A stretch of DNA of 38,915 bases, taken from CAYLJJ01 sp964384025. Lineage in GTDB: Bacteria; Myxococcota_A; Bradymonadia; UBA7976; UBA1532. Positions 17,635 through 25,551 of this stretch are shown piece after piece (positions within the stretch are counted from its first letter, which is position 1; every line of letters starts with the position of its first letter). The notes below the pieces were generated by a model. It did no database searches, was not told the origin of the DNA, and was given only the letters and a program-made list of their open reading frames with translations. The stretch is from contig CAYLJJ010000066.1 in the NCBI GenBank assembly GCA_964384025.1, positions 1-38,915 on the forward strand. Reading direction: 5' to 3'. The translations under genes were made by a program, and so were the position numbers.

Positions 17635-17680
17635 GTCCTGGCTCTTAGAGGGAATAAGTCCTGGCTCTTAGAGGAAATAA
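17635..17680. repeat. 23-bp intergenic tandem repeat between mreB and the foldase gene
   Basis: Two adjacent 23-bp copies (17635-17657 and 17658-17680; core CCTGGCTCTTAGAGG), identical except for one G/A change. They lie in the 243-bp divergent region, upstream of both the mre operon and the PpiD-like gene. They may be an operator pair or a slippage duplication. Confidence 0.85.
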
Positions 17681-17737
17681 GAGGGAGACTTAGGGGCTCT
17701 TGGAGGGCTGGGATTCTCCCTGAGATCCGCTATCCAG

Positions 17738-17766
17738 TTGACCCCAGGCAGCTTGAACCATAGGAT
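17738..17766 (+). promoter_or_regulatory. Sigma-70-type promoter of the PpiD-like gene
   Basis: TTGACC (17738-17743), a 17-bp spacer and TAGGAT (17761-17766). Both boxes are 5/6 matches with ideal spacing. Transcription would start near 17773, about 23 bases before the ATG at 17796. Confidence 0.65.
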
Positions 17767-17795
17767 TCTGCGCTCATTTATCAGGACCTATCGGA

Positions 17796-19505
17796 ATGCT
17801 GACCAGACTTCGCGAACAATCACAGAGTTTTCTGATCTTCATCCTCTTCGGGATGCTGATCGTCGTCTTTATCTTTTTCTTTGGCCCCCAATCCCAGGGA
17901 TGGAAGCCAGGTGGGGGGGGCGGCTCTTCGATGACCTGGGCAGCGCGGATCAATGGTCAGGAGATCCCGCTCCAGGATATCGAGATCGCTGTTAGGCGCC
18001 ACGCTCAAGACAGCATGGAGGCTCAACAGGTCTATCAGATGCGCTCAGCGGCTCGGCGACAGATTATGGATCAGGTGCTCTTGGAGCAGAGCGCTCGGAA
18101 GATGGGCCTCACCGTCAGCGAAACCGATGTGACCAATTACATCACAGGGAAGAGAAACCCCGATTTTGGTGCTTTCCGAGATCGCAAAGGGAGCTTCAGC
18201 TATGAGCGTTATCAAGCTCAGGTAACTCAGGGCTTTGGAGCCCGTACAGAGATCTATCGTGAAGCCAAGGGCAGAGAGCTGCTGCTCAACCGCTATCTCA
18301 GCTTCCTCTCCGATCAGATCAAGGTGAGTGAGGCAGAGGTGAAGGCAGCTTTTGAGGCCAAGAACCGCAAATGGAACTTGGAGTATCTCATGGTGGATCC
18401 CCTTGAGCACGCCAAGAAGCTCCCAGAGCTTAAAAAGGAAGATGGTCTGAAGTACGCTGCGGCTCATGAAGAGGAGATCAAGGGGTACTATGAAGACAAT
18501 AAGAAGCAGTATGACCGTGAAAAGGAGATCAAGATCCGAAGGATCTTACTGCGGCTCCCTCCCAACTCCACCGAGCTTCAACGACAAGCTGTTAAGAAGA
18601 AGGCAGAGGCGCTGTTAACCAAGGCTCGCAAAGAGGGAGCTGACTTTGCGAAACTAGCTTCTGAGTCATCTGAAGGTTACTATAAGGATTACAAAGGTGA
18701 TATGGGTTGGCAAAACAAGGCCAACTCAGGGGCAAAGGGCTATGAGATCTATGTAGCTTTAGAGAAGGGGCAGATCTCCACGCTCCAGGAAGACAGCATG
18801 GGCTACTGGTTTGTCAAGGCTGAGGAGATCAAGCCTGCGATCAAGAAAGCGTTGGAGGAGGTCAAGGGAGAGATCGGACTTAAGCTCGCTAAGGAGAGCC
18901 AACGCAAAAGGGTCGCCTTAAAAAAGGCTCAAGCGATGCTCGACCAGCTTAAGGGAGGTCGCAGTATGGCCGAGCTTAAACCTTCCAAGGTGGCTCCAGA
19001 TGCTGAGCCTGAGCCCGCTCCCGAAGATCAACTCCTGAGCAGCTCTCCTGAGGAGGACAAAAAGGCTGAACATCTGAGGGATACAGGTCTCTTTAGCGCC
19101 GAGCGCTCTGTCTACGAGCAGATCCCTGGTATCGGCAAGAGCCAAAAACTGGCTCAGCTTCTCCCAAATTTGAAAAGCGAGGCGTCCTTGATACAAGAGG
19201 TGATCGAAGCTGATGGACGCTTCTTCTTGGTCCAACTCAAAGAGCGAATCGAGCCAGATATGGAGCTCTTCGCTAAGGAGAAGGTGAAGCTGAGTGAGGA
19301 CCTGCGCCGTCAACAGGTCCTTAAGCTGATGGGGGGGTGGAGACAATCTCTCTTTGGCCCTGTTCAGCAGCGAGAGATGTTGAAGCAGTTCGTCGGCGGC
19401 AACCTACAAGACGCGCTGCCGGGCTTCCTCCAGAGCGCCTCTGTAGAGTTCAACCCTGAGGCTCTCCCTGCTCCTCGTGAAGATCCTGAGAAGCCGAAGA
19501 GCTAG
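17796..19505 (+). CDS. PpiD/SurA-like membrane-anchored periplasmic foldase
   Basis: 569 residues. A single N-terminal membrane helix (about 11-30) anchors the protein with the bulk in the periplasm. Residues about 46-190 match the SurA N-terminal chaperone region (ARINGQEIPLQDIE; VSETDVTNYI). A parvulin-type peptidyl-prolyl isomerase domain spans about 244-346 (KIRRILLRLPPNS, ADFAKLASESSEG, GDMGW). The C-terminal part (about 430-569) resembles the second half of PpiD, with no further parvulin domain visible. It assists folding of exported proteins near the translocon. It stands alone and diverges from the mre operon. Confidence 0.87.
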   Translation: MLTRLREQSQSFLIFILFGMLIVVFIFFFGPQSQGWKPGGGGGSSMTWAARINGQEIPLQDIEIAVRRHAQDSMEAQQVYQMRSAARRQIMDQVLLEQSARKMGLTVSETDVTNYITGKRNPDFGAFRDRKGSFSYERYQAQVTQGFGARTEIYREAKGRELLLNRYLSFLSDQIKVSEAEVKAAFEAKNRKWNLEYLMVDPLEHAKKLPELKKEDGLKYAAAHEEEIKGYYEDNKKQYDREKEIKIRRILLRLPPNSTELQRQAVKKKAEALLTKARKEGADFAKLASESSEGYYKDYKGDMGWQNKANSGAKGYEIYVALEKGQISTLQEDSMGYWFVKAEEIKPAIKKALEEVKGEIGLKLAKESQRKRVALKKAQAMLDQLKGGRSMAELKPSKVAPDAEPEPAPEDQLLSSSPEEDKKAEHLRDTGLFSAERSVYEQIPGIGKSQKLAQLLPNLKSEASLIQEVIEADGRFFLVQLKERIEPDMELFAKEKVKLSEDLRRQQVLKLMGGWRQSLFGPVQQREMLKQFVGGNLQDALPGFLQSASVEFNPEALPAPREDPEKPKS

Positions 19506-19523
19506 GTCCGGGCAGCTGAGCGA

Positions 19524-20042
19524 TCAACCATCCTCTTCAGCGCGGAGCTGATAAACAGCTTCGCTCACTCCTGAGTTACATGTCGCGCAACTGCGAGCCT
19601 CACAGCTGTTCTTATGAACACTCTTGATGATCCTCACCGGGATCTGGGCTCGCTTCTTGACCTGCTGAGCAAGGCCACCATAGATCCAGCGGGCCAAGCC
19701 TTGTCGTCCGTGGCTCCCCATGATGATCTCATCGGCTTGGATCTCTTGAGCAACCCTCAGGATCGAGGAGAGGACCTCGCCCTCCTCCACTCGCCGCTCT
19801 ACCGCGTAGCCCTTAAAGTGCGGAGTATAGAGCCGCATTTGAGCCTCAGCATCCTCAAGCAGATGCTCTTGGATAGAGCGAGGGGGACCCTCCTTAAGAT
19901 GCAGAAGGGCCTTGTCTTCAGCCCCCTGAACTACATAGAGCAAGGTCAGCTGTGCATCCAACTCCTGGGCTTGTTTCAGGGCCTCCGCCAACACCAGGTA
20001 TGAGCAGTCAGAGAAATCCACAGGAATAAGGATTGTCAGCAT
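19524..20042 (-). CDS. Universal stress protein (UspA family) with Cys-rich tail
   Basis: 172 residues. The Usp fold is clear from the N-terminal ILIPVDFSDCS and the C-terminal nucleotide motif G109-S-H-G112-R-Q-G-L-A-R-W-I-Y-G122-G. The last G replaces the Ser/Thr usual in ATP-binding members. An unusual tail follows: C147-E-A-R-S-C152-A-T-C155. AAGGAG precedes the ATG, and only 17 bases separate it from the persulfide dioxygenase stop, so it is the last gene of the sulfur operon. The Cys cluster could bind a metal or carry persulfide; that is inference from context. Confidence 0.9.
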   Translation of the reverse strand: MLTILIPVDFSDCSYLVLAEALKQAQELDAQLTLLYVVQGAEDKALLHLKEGPPRSIQEHLLEDAEAQMRLYTPHFKGYAVERRVEEGEVLSSILRVAQEIQADEIIMGSHGRQGLARWIYGGLAQQVKKRAQIPVRIIKSVHKNSCEARSCATCNSGVSEAVYQLRAEEDG

Positions 20043-20059
20043 CTCTGCTCCTTATTATC

Positions 20060-20917
20060 TCAGCTAAGGAAGTTTATGGGCATCTTAAAGTATACACGTC
20101 CATCGCTCTCTGCTTGGGGAAGTTGCCCGGCGCGGATGTTGACTTGCAGACTCTGAAAGAGCAACTTTGGAGGCGCGAGTTGAGCATCTCGCGTCTCTCT
20201 GAAGTTTAGAAAATCCTCTAGGCTGCTCTGTGTATTGAGCTGTTTATTCTCTCGCTTGGAGGCGCCAATGCTGGTCTCATAGGCCAGCGCCCGCCCCCCT
20301 GGCTGATAGTCATGACCTACAAAGACACGGGTCTCATCTGGCAAACTGTAGAGCTTATGAACCACAGAGCGGTAGAGCTGCTCGGCGGAGCCCTTGGGGA
20401 AGTCACAGCGCCCTGTTCCAAAGTCCGGCATAAAGAGCGCGTCTCCGCTGAAGAGCACACCCTCGATGAGATAACTCATACAGGCAGGTGTGTGTCCAGG
20501 GGTATGGATCGCCTTGATCTCCAAGCTTCCAGCCTGGAGGAGTTCTCCATCCTTGATGAGATGATCAAAGTGACGCCCATCTGTAGGGAAACCCTCCAGG
20601 TTAAAAGCTCCCGCGAAGAGAGCTTGCACATCTTTGATCTTCTCACCGATAGCGGTTTTGGCCCCCAACTCATGCTTGAGGATCTCCATCGCTGTGAGAT
20701 GATCAGCGTGGGCGTGGGTCTCTAGGATCCAATGAACCTTGAGCTGAGCCTCCCGAACAAAATGGATCAGACGGTAAGCGCTCTCCTCGCTGACGCGCCA
20801 AGCGTTGGGATCAAAGTCCAAGACAGGATCGATGATCAATGCATCACGGCTCTGCTCATCCCAGAGGAGATAACTCAGGGTGTAGGTGGCTTGATCGAAG
20901 AAGCTCTTGATCTGCAT
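20060..20917 (-). CDS. MBL-fold persulfide dioxygenase, ETHE1/Blh-like
   Basis: 285 residues. The metal motif T-H-A-H-A-D-H (H68, H70, D72, H73), G141-H142-T, D159 and H202 are present. The equivalents of the ETHE1 iron triad (H68, H142, D159) are intact. The segment G-D-A-L-F-M-P-D-F-G-T-G-R-C-D is characteristic of the Blh/ETHE1 branch, which oxidises glutathione or protein persulfides to sulfite with O2. It is cytosolic. AAGGAG lies just before ATG, and the upstream YeeE-type gene ends 15 bases before. In other bacteria Blh-like genes sit with YeeE/YedE pairs in sulfide-responsive operons, as here. Confidence 0.88.
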   Translation of the reverse strand: MQIKSFFDQATYTLSYLLWDEQSRDALIIDPVLDFDPNAWRVSEESAYRLIHFVREAQLKVHWILETHAHADHLTAMEILKHELGAKTAIGEKIKDVQALFAGAFNLEGFPTDGRHFDHLIKDGELLQAGSLEIKAIHTPGHTPACMSYLIEGVLFSGDALFMPDFGTGRCDFPKGSAEQLYRSVVHKLYSLPDETRVFVGHDYQPGGRALAYETSIGASKRENKQLNTQSSLEDFLNFRETRDAQLAPPKLLFQSLQVNIRAGQLPQAESDGRVYFKMPINFLS

Positions 20918-20932
20918 CTCTCTCCTTAATCT

Positions 20933-21397
20933 TCAGGTTAATTGTGTGTTCTGTGCTCTCTCGAAGTGGCGCCTTCTCTGCTGCTGCCAGCGCTGATGGC
21001 GTTCTTTGAGCCACATCCCCAAGGTCATGGCGAGCAGGAAGGCGACAATCCTCAGAGAGCCTCCTCCCGCGATGACCAGGGCAGGACCTGGACAGAGGCC
21101 GCTGAGCCCCCAGCCCAAACCGTAAAGCAGAGAGCCAAGGATCAAAGGGCGTGTGATGTCTCGCCGCGTAGGGATCATAAAGCGGGGCGTAAAGATGGGT
21201 TGAGCCTGCCGTAGGATCAGTCGAAAGATCAACGCATAGCTGAGGACAGCGCTGAACAGGACCAAGCCTAGATCGGGGCGCCAAGCTTCATCTAGGCGTA
21301 GAAAGCCGATGACGGTCTGAGGTTGGGTCATCTTGGAGAGGCCCAAACCCAGGGCAAAGAGGAGCCCCACAGAGAAAGAGGAGAGCATCGCCTTCAT
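20933..21397 (-). CDS. YeeE/YedE-family half transporter (DUF6691-like)
   Basis: 154 residues with about four membrane segments and the family motif GWGLSGLCPGPALV. This is the partner half of a two-protein YeeE/YedE channel. YeeE proteins import thiosulfate or related sulfur species, with conserved Cys handling the sulfur. Its ATG overlaps the stop of the preceding half by one base (TGATG), which favours a one-to-one complex. Exact substrate unknown. Confidence 0.85.
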   Translation of the reverse strand: MKAMLSSFSVGLLFALGLGLSKMTQPQTVIGFLRLDEAWRPDLGLVLFSAVLSYALIFRLILRQAQPIFTPRFMIPTRRDITRPLILGSLLYGLGWGLSGLCPGPALVIAGGGSLRIVAFLLAMTLGMWLKERHQRWQQQRRRHFERAQNTQLT

Positions 21398-21819
21398 CAG
21401 CCAATCCCTAAGAGTGGGCTGAGAAGTGTGGCCACCAACATCCCCACCCCCACGAAGCTTAGAGTGGCCACCAAAGAGCGAGGAGAGAAACGGCCCAGCC
21501 CGCAGATCCCGTGTCCGCTGGCGCAGCCACTTCCCAATCGGGTCCCTATGCCGACGAGGAGGCCAGAGATGAGGAGCAGCCAGAGTGGGATTTGGACTCT
21601 ATCCTCGAGCACCTCAGGAGCCAGGAGGTTGAGGAGCAGTCCGCCGCTGAATAGACCGCCCAGGAAGCTGAGGCGCCAGCCCAGATCACCCGGCTTGGGA
21701 GAAAGCAGGGCAGCATAGATCCCACTGATGCCATGAACCCGACCGTTAAAGAGCATCAGGCCAGCGGCGGCTGATCCCATAATCAGACCACCGAGGATGG
21801 CCAAGATAAGATCACTCAT
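21397..21819 (-). CDS. YeeE/YedE-family half transporter
   Basis: 140 residues and four or so membrane segments, with the Cys motif GTRLGSGCASGHGICGLGR conserved in YeeE/YedE proteins. With the next gene it makes a two-subunit sulfur-compound permease. It overlaps the SulP stop by 4 bases (ATGA), so SulP and both halves form a coupled block. Confidence 0.87.
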   Translation of the reverse strand: MSDLILAILGGLIMGSAAAGLMLFNGRVHGISGIYAALLSPKPGDLGWRLSFLGGLFSGGLLLNLLAPEVLEDRVQIPLWLLLISGLLVGIGTRLGSGCASGHGICGLGRFSPRSLVATLSFVGVGMLVATLLSPLLGIG

Positions 21820-23501
21820 CGATCCTCTCCCTTAAACTCTCTGAGGAGTTGGGACTCAGAGATGAACTTGACCGCTTCTGAAGTATCGTTGAAGAGATGA
21901 TCCTCTCCGATAAAGCGTAGGAAACCTGAGCGTTTCATTATCGCGCGTAGGGGACCTTTAAGGTTAGAGAAAAAGAGAGAGATCCCTCGACTCTGATACT
22001 CCTCCTTCAACTCTCGAAGCATACTCTCTGCTGAAGAATCTAGGTCATTGCTGCTGCTGGCGTCGATAAGCACCACCTTGAGTGGCTCTGGAGCCTCAGC
22101 CTCTAAGCGCTCCAAGCTGCTGCTCAAGAAAGCGAGGTTGCCAAAGAAGAAGGGGGCATCCATACGCAGAATCAAGAGCCCGGGCCAAGTCACAGCTTCG
22201 GGGTGGTGCTTGATATTGCGAAAGAGATCTCGCCCTGGCAACTTGCCCAAGACCGCCATATGAGGACGGATCGCCTTGAGAATGAACCAAAGGATCGAAG
22301 CAGCTACGCCCAGCAAAATTCCCTCCTCGATGCCCAGCATGAGGGTGCTCAAGAAGGTTAAGAGCAGGAAGAGAAGATCGGAGCGCTTCGCCTTCCAGAG
22401 GTGTCTGATCTCCTTGAGATCCACCAAACCAAAGACCGCCACCATGATGATGGCTGAGAGCACAGCCTTGGGGAGAAAATAGAAGGCGCCGGTGAGGAAT
22501 TGAAGGGTGAAGAGGATACAGATCGCGGTGATCGCTGAAGCAAGGCTGCTCTGAGCCCCCGCTTGGGCGTTTACTGCCGTACGCGAAAAGCCCCCAGTCA
22601 CTGGATAGCCGCCAAAGAAGCTCCCCCCCACATTCGCCAGACCCAGGGCGATCAGCTCTCGATTGGGATCGACCTTGTAGCGGTTGCGCCGCGCGAAAGC
22701 CTTAGCCACCGAGATCGATTCCATAAAACTCACGAGGGAGATGGTCAGAGCGATGGGCAGGAGGGCTCGAAAGCTCTCCCAACTTAGGATGGGGAGCTTC
22801 GGGCTGGGTAGACCGGCAGGGACCTCGCCCACTACAGCAATTCCAGCCTCCAATAGGCCATTCTGAACTAAGAGAGTTCCAAATAACACAACGATAAGCG
22901 CTCCTGGTATCCGAGGCGCCCAACGCCGCAGAGCCAAGAGAAGCAGGATCGCTCCCAAACCCAAGATCAGGGCACCTGTTTGGATCTCAGCCAAGCGACC
23001 AAGGGTTTCATAGAGCAGCAGATCGATGCGATGACTTCGGGTCAGGGAGATCCCTAAGAGGTGCTTAAGTTGGCTCAGACCGATAATCAGGGCCGCTGCT
23101 GATGTGAAACCGCTGATGACAGGGTGGGAGAGGAAGTTGACCAAGAAGCCCATACGAAACAGACCCATAAGAGTCTGAATCAAGCCCACCATCAAAGCCA
23201 AAAGCAGGGCTAAGCTGACGGCGGTGTCTGGATCTCCCTGAGCCAAAGGACCGATGCCCGCAGCGACCAAGAGAGAGACCATCGCCACAGGACCCACTGC
23301 GAGCTGCCGAGAGCTTCCCAAGAGGGCATAGATAAAGAGAGGGATGGTTGAGGCGTAGAGCCCGACGATGGGGGGAAGATCTGCGAGAATGGCGTAGGCC
23401 ATACCCTGAGGGACCAACATCACCGCGGTCGTAAGGCCAGCGCTGAGATCCCCTCGAAGCTTCGGGCTGAGCTTTGGGATTAGAGGAGGCTGCTCGCTCA
23501 A
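21816..23501 (-). CDS. SulP-family anion permease with STAS domain
   Basis: 561 residues from a TTG start at 23501, chosen because AGGAG lies 5 bases upstream and a sigma-54 promoter lies just beyond. The frame is open to 23663, but that would run into the divergent activator gene. The membrane domain begins at about residue 15 (LRGDLSAGLTTAVMLVPQGMAYA), followed by multiple helices and a cytosolic STAS domain (about 450-555, containing VVLIDASSSNDLDSSAE). SulP proteins move sulfate, bicarbonate or other anions. Here sulfate/sulfite-type substrates are likely because the operon continues with YeeE pairs and a persulfide dioxygenase, whose product sulfite needs handling. Confidence 0.9.
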   Translation of the reverse strand: MSEQPPLIPKLSPKLRGDLSAGLTTAVMLVPQGMAYAILADLPPIVGLYASTIPLFIYALLGSSRQLAVGPVAMVSLLVAAGIGPLAQGDPDTAVSLALLLALMVGLIQTLMGLFRMGFLVNFLSHPVISGFTSAAALIIGLSQLKHLLGISLTRSHRIDLLLYETLGRLAEIQTGALILGLGAILLLLALRRWAPRIPGALIVVLFGTLLVQNGLLEAGIAVVGEVPAGLPSPKLPILSWESFRALLPIALTISLVSFMESISVAKAFARRNRYKVDPNRELIALGLANVGGSFFGGYPVTGGFSRTAVNAQAGAQSSLASAITAICILFTLQFLTGAFYFLPKAVLSAIIMVAVFGLVDLKEIRHLWKAKRSDLLFLLLTFLSTLMLGIEEGILLGVAASILWFILKAIRPHMAVLGKLPGRDLFRNIKHHPEAVTWPGLLILRMDAPFFFGNLAFLSSSLERLEAEAPEPLKVVLIDASSSNDLDSSAESMLRELKEEYQSRGISLFFSNLKGPLRAIMKRSGFLRFIGEDHLFNDTSEAVKFISESQLLREFKGEDR

Positions 23502-23537
23502 GGTCTCTCCTGGCTTGCTGAAGTTTCGACCTACAGC

Positions 23538-23552
23538 GCAGAGAACATGCCA
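23538..23552 (-). promoter_or_regulatory. Sigma-54 (-24/-12) promoter of the SulP-YeeE-dioxygenase operon
   Basis: On the minus strand TGGCATGTTCTCTGC matches the sigma-54 consensus TGGCACG-N4-TTGC at 9 of 11 fixed positions, with the essential GG and GC exactly spaced. Transcription would start near 23526, giving a leader of about 25 bases to the TTG start at 23501 with its AGGAG. A divergent sigma-54 activator gene lies immediately beyond. Confidence 0.72.
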
Positions 23553-23594
23553 AGCCTCAGCCTCAGAGCTTCTTGTCGCTCTCCTTAAAAAATG

Positions 23595-23610
23595 TTTCAA
23601 AGAGTTGAAA
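23595..23610. promoter_or_regulatory. Inverted repeat, candidate activator-binding site
   Basis: A perfect dyad TTTCAA-N4-TTGAAA lies between the divergent SulP operon and the sigma-54 activator gene, about 45 bp upstream of the -24 element. The 11-base core TTCAACTCTTT recurs once at 23664-23674. It could be an upstream activating sequence for the Fis-type HTH of the activator, though the distance is on the short side. Confidence 0.4.
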
Positions 23611-23635
23611 TCTGTCGCAGGAGATATGAAACAGA

Positions 23636-24571
23636 ATGGCCTTAAGAGAGCAGAACGGAGCACTTCAACTCTTTCATAAAATGATCAGCGGTGCTCCTGA
23701 GATGAAACGCTTCTTTGATCAGCTTCGACGAGCGGCCCGCAGCGGGGCTCCCATCCTGATCCGTGGAGAGACCGGGACGGGTAAGGAGCTGGCTGCCCAA
23801 GCGATTCACGCTGAGAGTCCGCGTCGGCAGGGTCCTTTTCGAGCGATAAACTGCGCTACACTTACCCCAGATCTTCTGGCCTCAGAGCTGTTTGGTCATG
23901 TTCGGGGGGCTTTCACGGGAGCGATACGCGATCACGCGGGGCTCTTTGAGCAGGCGCATGGTGGGACCCTTTTTCTGGATGAGGTGGCTGAGCTGCCCCT
24001 ACAACTTCAAGCGCGCCTGCTTCGGGTCCTTCAAGAGCGCAGCTTTGTACCTGTGGGAGGCAGTAGACATATCAAGGTTGATATTCACCTACTCTCTGCG
24101 ACTCACCAATCCCTGAGAGAGCGTTTGGCGGAGGGGCTGTTTCGAGAAGATCTCATGTATCGCCTGCGGGTGATCCCCCTCTTCCTCCCGCGGCTCAGAG
24201 ATCGTCATGGAGATATCGAGCTTTTAAGTTGGCATTTTATCCAGCGCTTCAACCAGCGCGGCCACCGCACAATCGATGAGATCGACGCAGCCACCCTGCG
24301 GCGCCTCAAGAGCTACCCTTGGCCGGGCAACATCCGCGAGCTGAGGAATGTCATTGAGTACGCCTTCGCCATGGGGGAGGGACCTGTGCTGCGCTGCGAA
24401 GATCTGCTCCCTGACCTCTACGCGCCTCTCCCAGAGGATAGAGAGGAGCAGGAGCGCCTACGCATTCTCTTGGCTCTGAGAGAAGCTAAGGGAAGACGAG
24501 CTGAGGCGGCAAAGGCGTTGGGGATGAGCCGCTCTACGCTCTGGCGCAGGCTCAGGAGCTATGGGCTCTAG
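23636..24571 (+). CDS. Sigma-54-dependent transcriptional activator without sensory domain
   Basis: 311 residues. The AAA+ domain starts almost at once: Walker A G44-E-T-G-T-G-K-E51, the sigma-54 contact loop G91-A-F-T-G-A96, and Walker B T111-L-F-L-D-E116. A Fis-type helix-turn-helix closes the protein (about 277-311, KALGMSRSTLWRRL). There is no receiver, GAF or PAS domain, as in PspF, so activity must be set by a partner protein, by abundance or by a ligand acting on the AAA+ domain. The start is ATG 23636; ATG 23681 is an alternative. Its position between two sulfur-transport units with -24/-12 promoters makes it their likely regulator. Confidence 0.9.
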   Translation: MALREQNGALQLFHKMISGAPEMKRFFDQLRRAARSGAPILIRGETGTGKELAAQAIHAESPRRQGPFRAINCATLTPDLLASELFGHVRGAFTGAIRDHAGLFEQAHGGTLFLDEVAELPLQLQARLLRVLQERSFVPVGGSRHIKVDIHLLSATHQSLRERLAEGLFREDLMYRLRVIPLFLPRLRDRHGDIELLSWHFIQRFNQRGHRTIDEIDAATLRRLKSYPWPGNIRELRNVIEYAFAMGEGPVLRCEDLLPDLYAPLPEDREEQERLRILLALREAKGRRAEAAKALGMSRSTLWRRLRSYGL

Positions 24572-24587
24572 AACCTCTGCTCCTTCA

Positions 24588-24602
24588 GGGAACAAAATCT
24601 GC
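24588..24602 (+). promoter_or_regulatory. Candidate sigma-54 promoter of the second YeeE pair
   Basis: GGGAACAAAATCTGC has the invariant GG and GC at the right spacing (GG-N10-GC) and matches 7 of 11 consensus positions. A start near 24613 would leave a 30-base leader to ATG 24643, including AAAGGAG. It is weaker than the SulP promoter but consistent with it. Confidence 0.45.
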
Positions 24603-24642
24603 TAAAGCGGTCCATAAACAGGATCTGTGTCAAAGGAGCAAA

Positions 24643-25134
24643 ATGAACATCATCATCTGGAGCGGCTGGCTGGGAGGGTTGGCCATCGGCTTCTACTTCC
24701 TTTTCCAGCTCTGGTTGACTGGGAAGCTGTTGGGGGTCTCTACAGGTTATGGCAACCTCTGTAGCTTCGCCTCAAAGGCCTCTTTCTTTCAGAGCGGGGA
24801 CTATACGGATCCTCTCAACTGGCGCCTCTTCTTTCTCTTGGGCTTACCTCTCGGGGGGCTCTTGGCCCTGCTCCTCTCTCCTGGTGCTGAGTTTATAGGC
24901 AGCCTCTCTATGGGGCCGCTCTATGACTCCATCCTGCCCTCGGGTTGGCTTCGAGCGCCCATCTTGATCTTGGGGGGCTTCGCCCTCGGCTATGGAGCTC
25001 GTTTGGCGGGGGGCTGTACCAGCGGCCATGCCATCGCAGGCATCTCTCTGCTCAACCCCCCCAGCCTCCTCGCGGGGCTCCTCTTCTTTCTGGGCGGCAT
25101 CTTCATGGTGCAGCTCCTCTTCTGGCTCTTTTGA
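24643..25134 (+). CDS. YeeE/YedE-family half transporter, second pair
   Basis: 163 residues, four or more membrane segments, with the family Cys motif G-A-R-L-A-G-G-C-T-S-G-H-A (about 121-133) and an extra Cys near GYGNLCSFAS. It is the longer variant of the half-transporter and differs clearly from the copy at 21397-21819, so it is a paralogue rather than a recent duplicate. AAAGGAG precedes ATG. The partner half follows 12 bases later. Confidence 0.85.
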   Translation: MNIIIWSGWLGGLAIGFYFLFQLWLTGKLLGVSTGYGNLCSFASKASFFQSGDYTDPLNWRLFFLLGLPLGGLLALLLSPGAEFIGSLSMGPLYDSILPSGWLRAPILILGGFALGYGARLAGGCTSGHAIAGISLLNPPSLLAGLLFFLGGIFMVQLLFWLF

Positions 25135-25146
25135 GGAGGAAAAGCG

Positions 25147-25551
25147 ATGCGCCTGCCTTTTCTCGCCCTGGGAATTCTCTTTGGTTTTCTCCTCAGTCGT
25201 GTCGGGGCCAGCGAGCCCGACTACTACGCTGCGCTCTTCCTCTTTAAGGATCTTCAACTTATGCAGGTGATCGGAGGAGCCGCCGCTGTGGGGGCCTTGG
25301 GGGTGCTGCTGATGAAGGCTCTCTCTCTTAAGACCTTCCTAGGCTCGGAAGCGATCAACTATCAAGCCAAGCCCTGGAGCAGGACCCTGATACCGGGCGC
25401 GCTGCTCTTTGGAGCGGGTTGGGGGCTCTCAGGAGCCTGCCCTGGAACCGCCTTGGTGATGCTGGGAGAGGGACGATTCAGCGCCCTCTTTGTGATCTTG
25501 GGCATGCTCTTGGGCACTTGGCTCTACGGAGTTCAGCAGAGCGACTCCTAA
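25147..25551 (+). CDS. YeeE/YedE-family half transporter (DUF6691-like), second pair
   Basis: 134 residues with the motif GWGLSGACPGTALV, parallel to GWGLSGLCPGPALV in the first pair. It begins with a hydrophobic segment (MRLPFLALGILFGFLLS) and has about four membrane segments. It probably forms a two-subunit sulfur permease with the preceding gene. GAGGA precedes the ATG. Its 3' end overlaps the convergent kinase gene by 4 bases. Confidence 0.83.
   Translation: MRLPFLALGILFGFLLSRVGASEPDYYAALFLFKDLQLMQVIGGAAAVGALGVLLMKALSLKTFLGSEAINYQAKPWSRTLIPGALLFGAGWGLSGACPGTALVMLGEGRFSALFVILGMLLGTWLYGVQQSDS

Noticed and set aside
23502..23663. Longer SulP N-terminus reaching 23663
   Set aside because: It would overlap the divergent activator gene and cover a sigma-54 promoter; the added residues do not look like SulP, and a strong ribosome site precedes the TTG at 23501.
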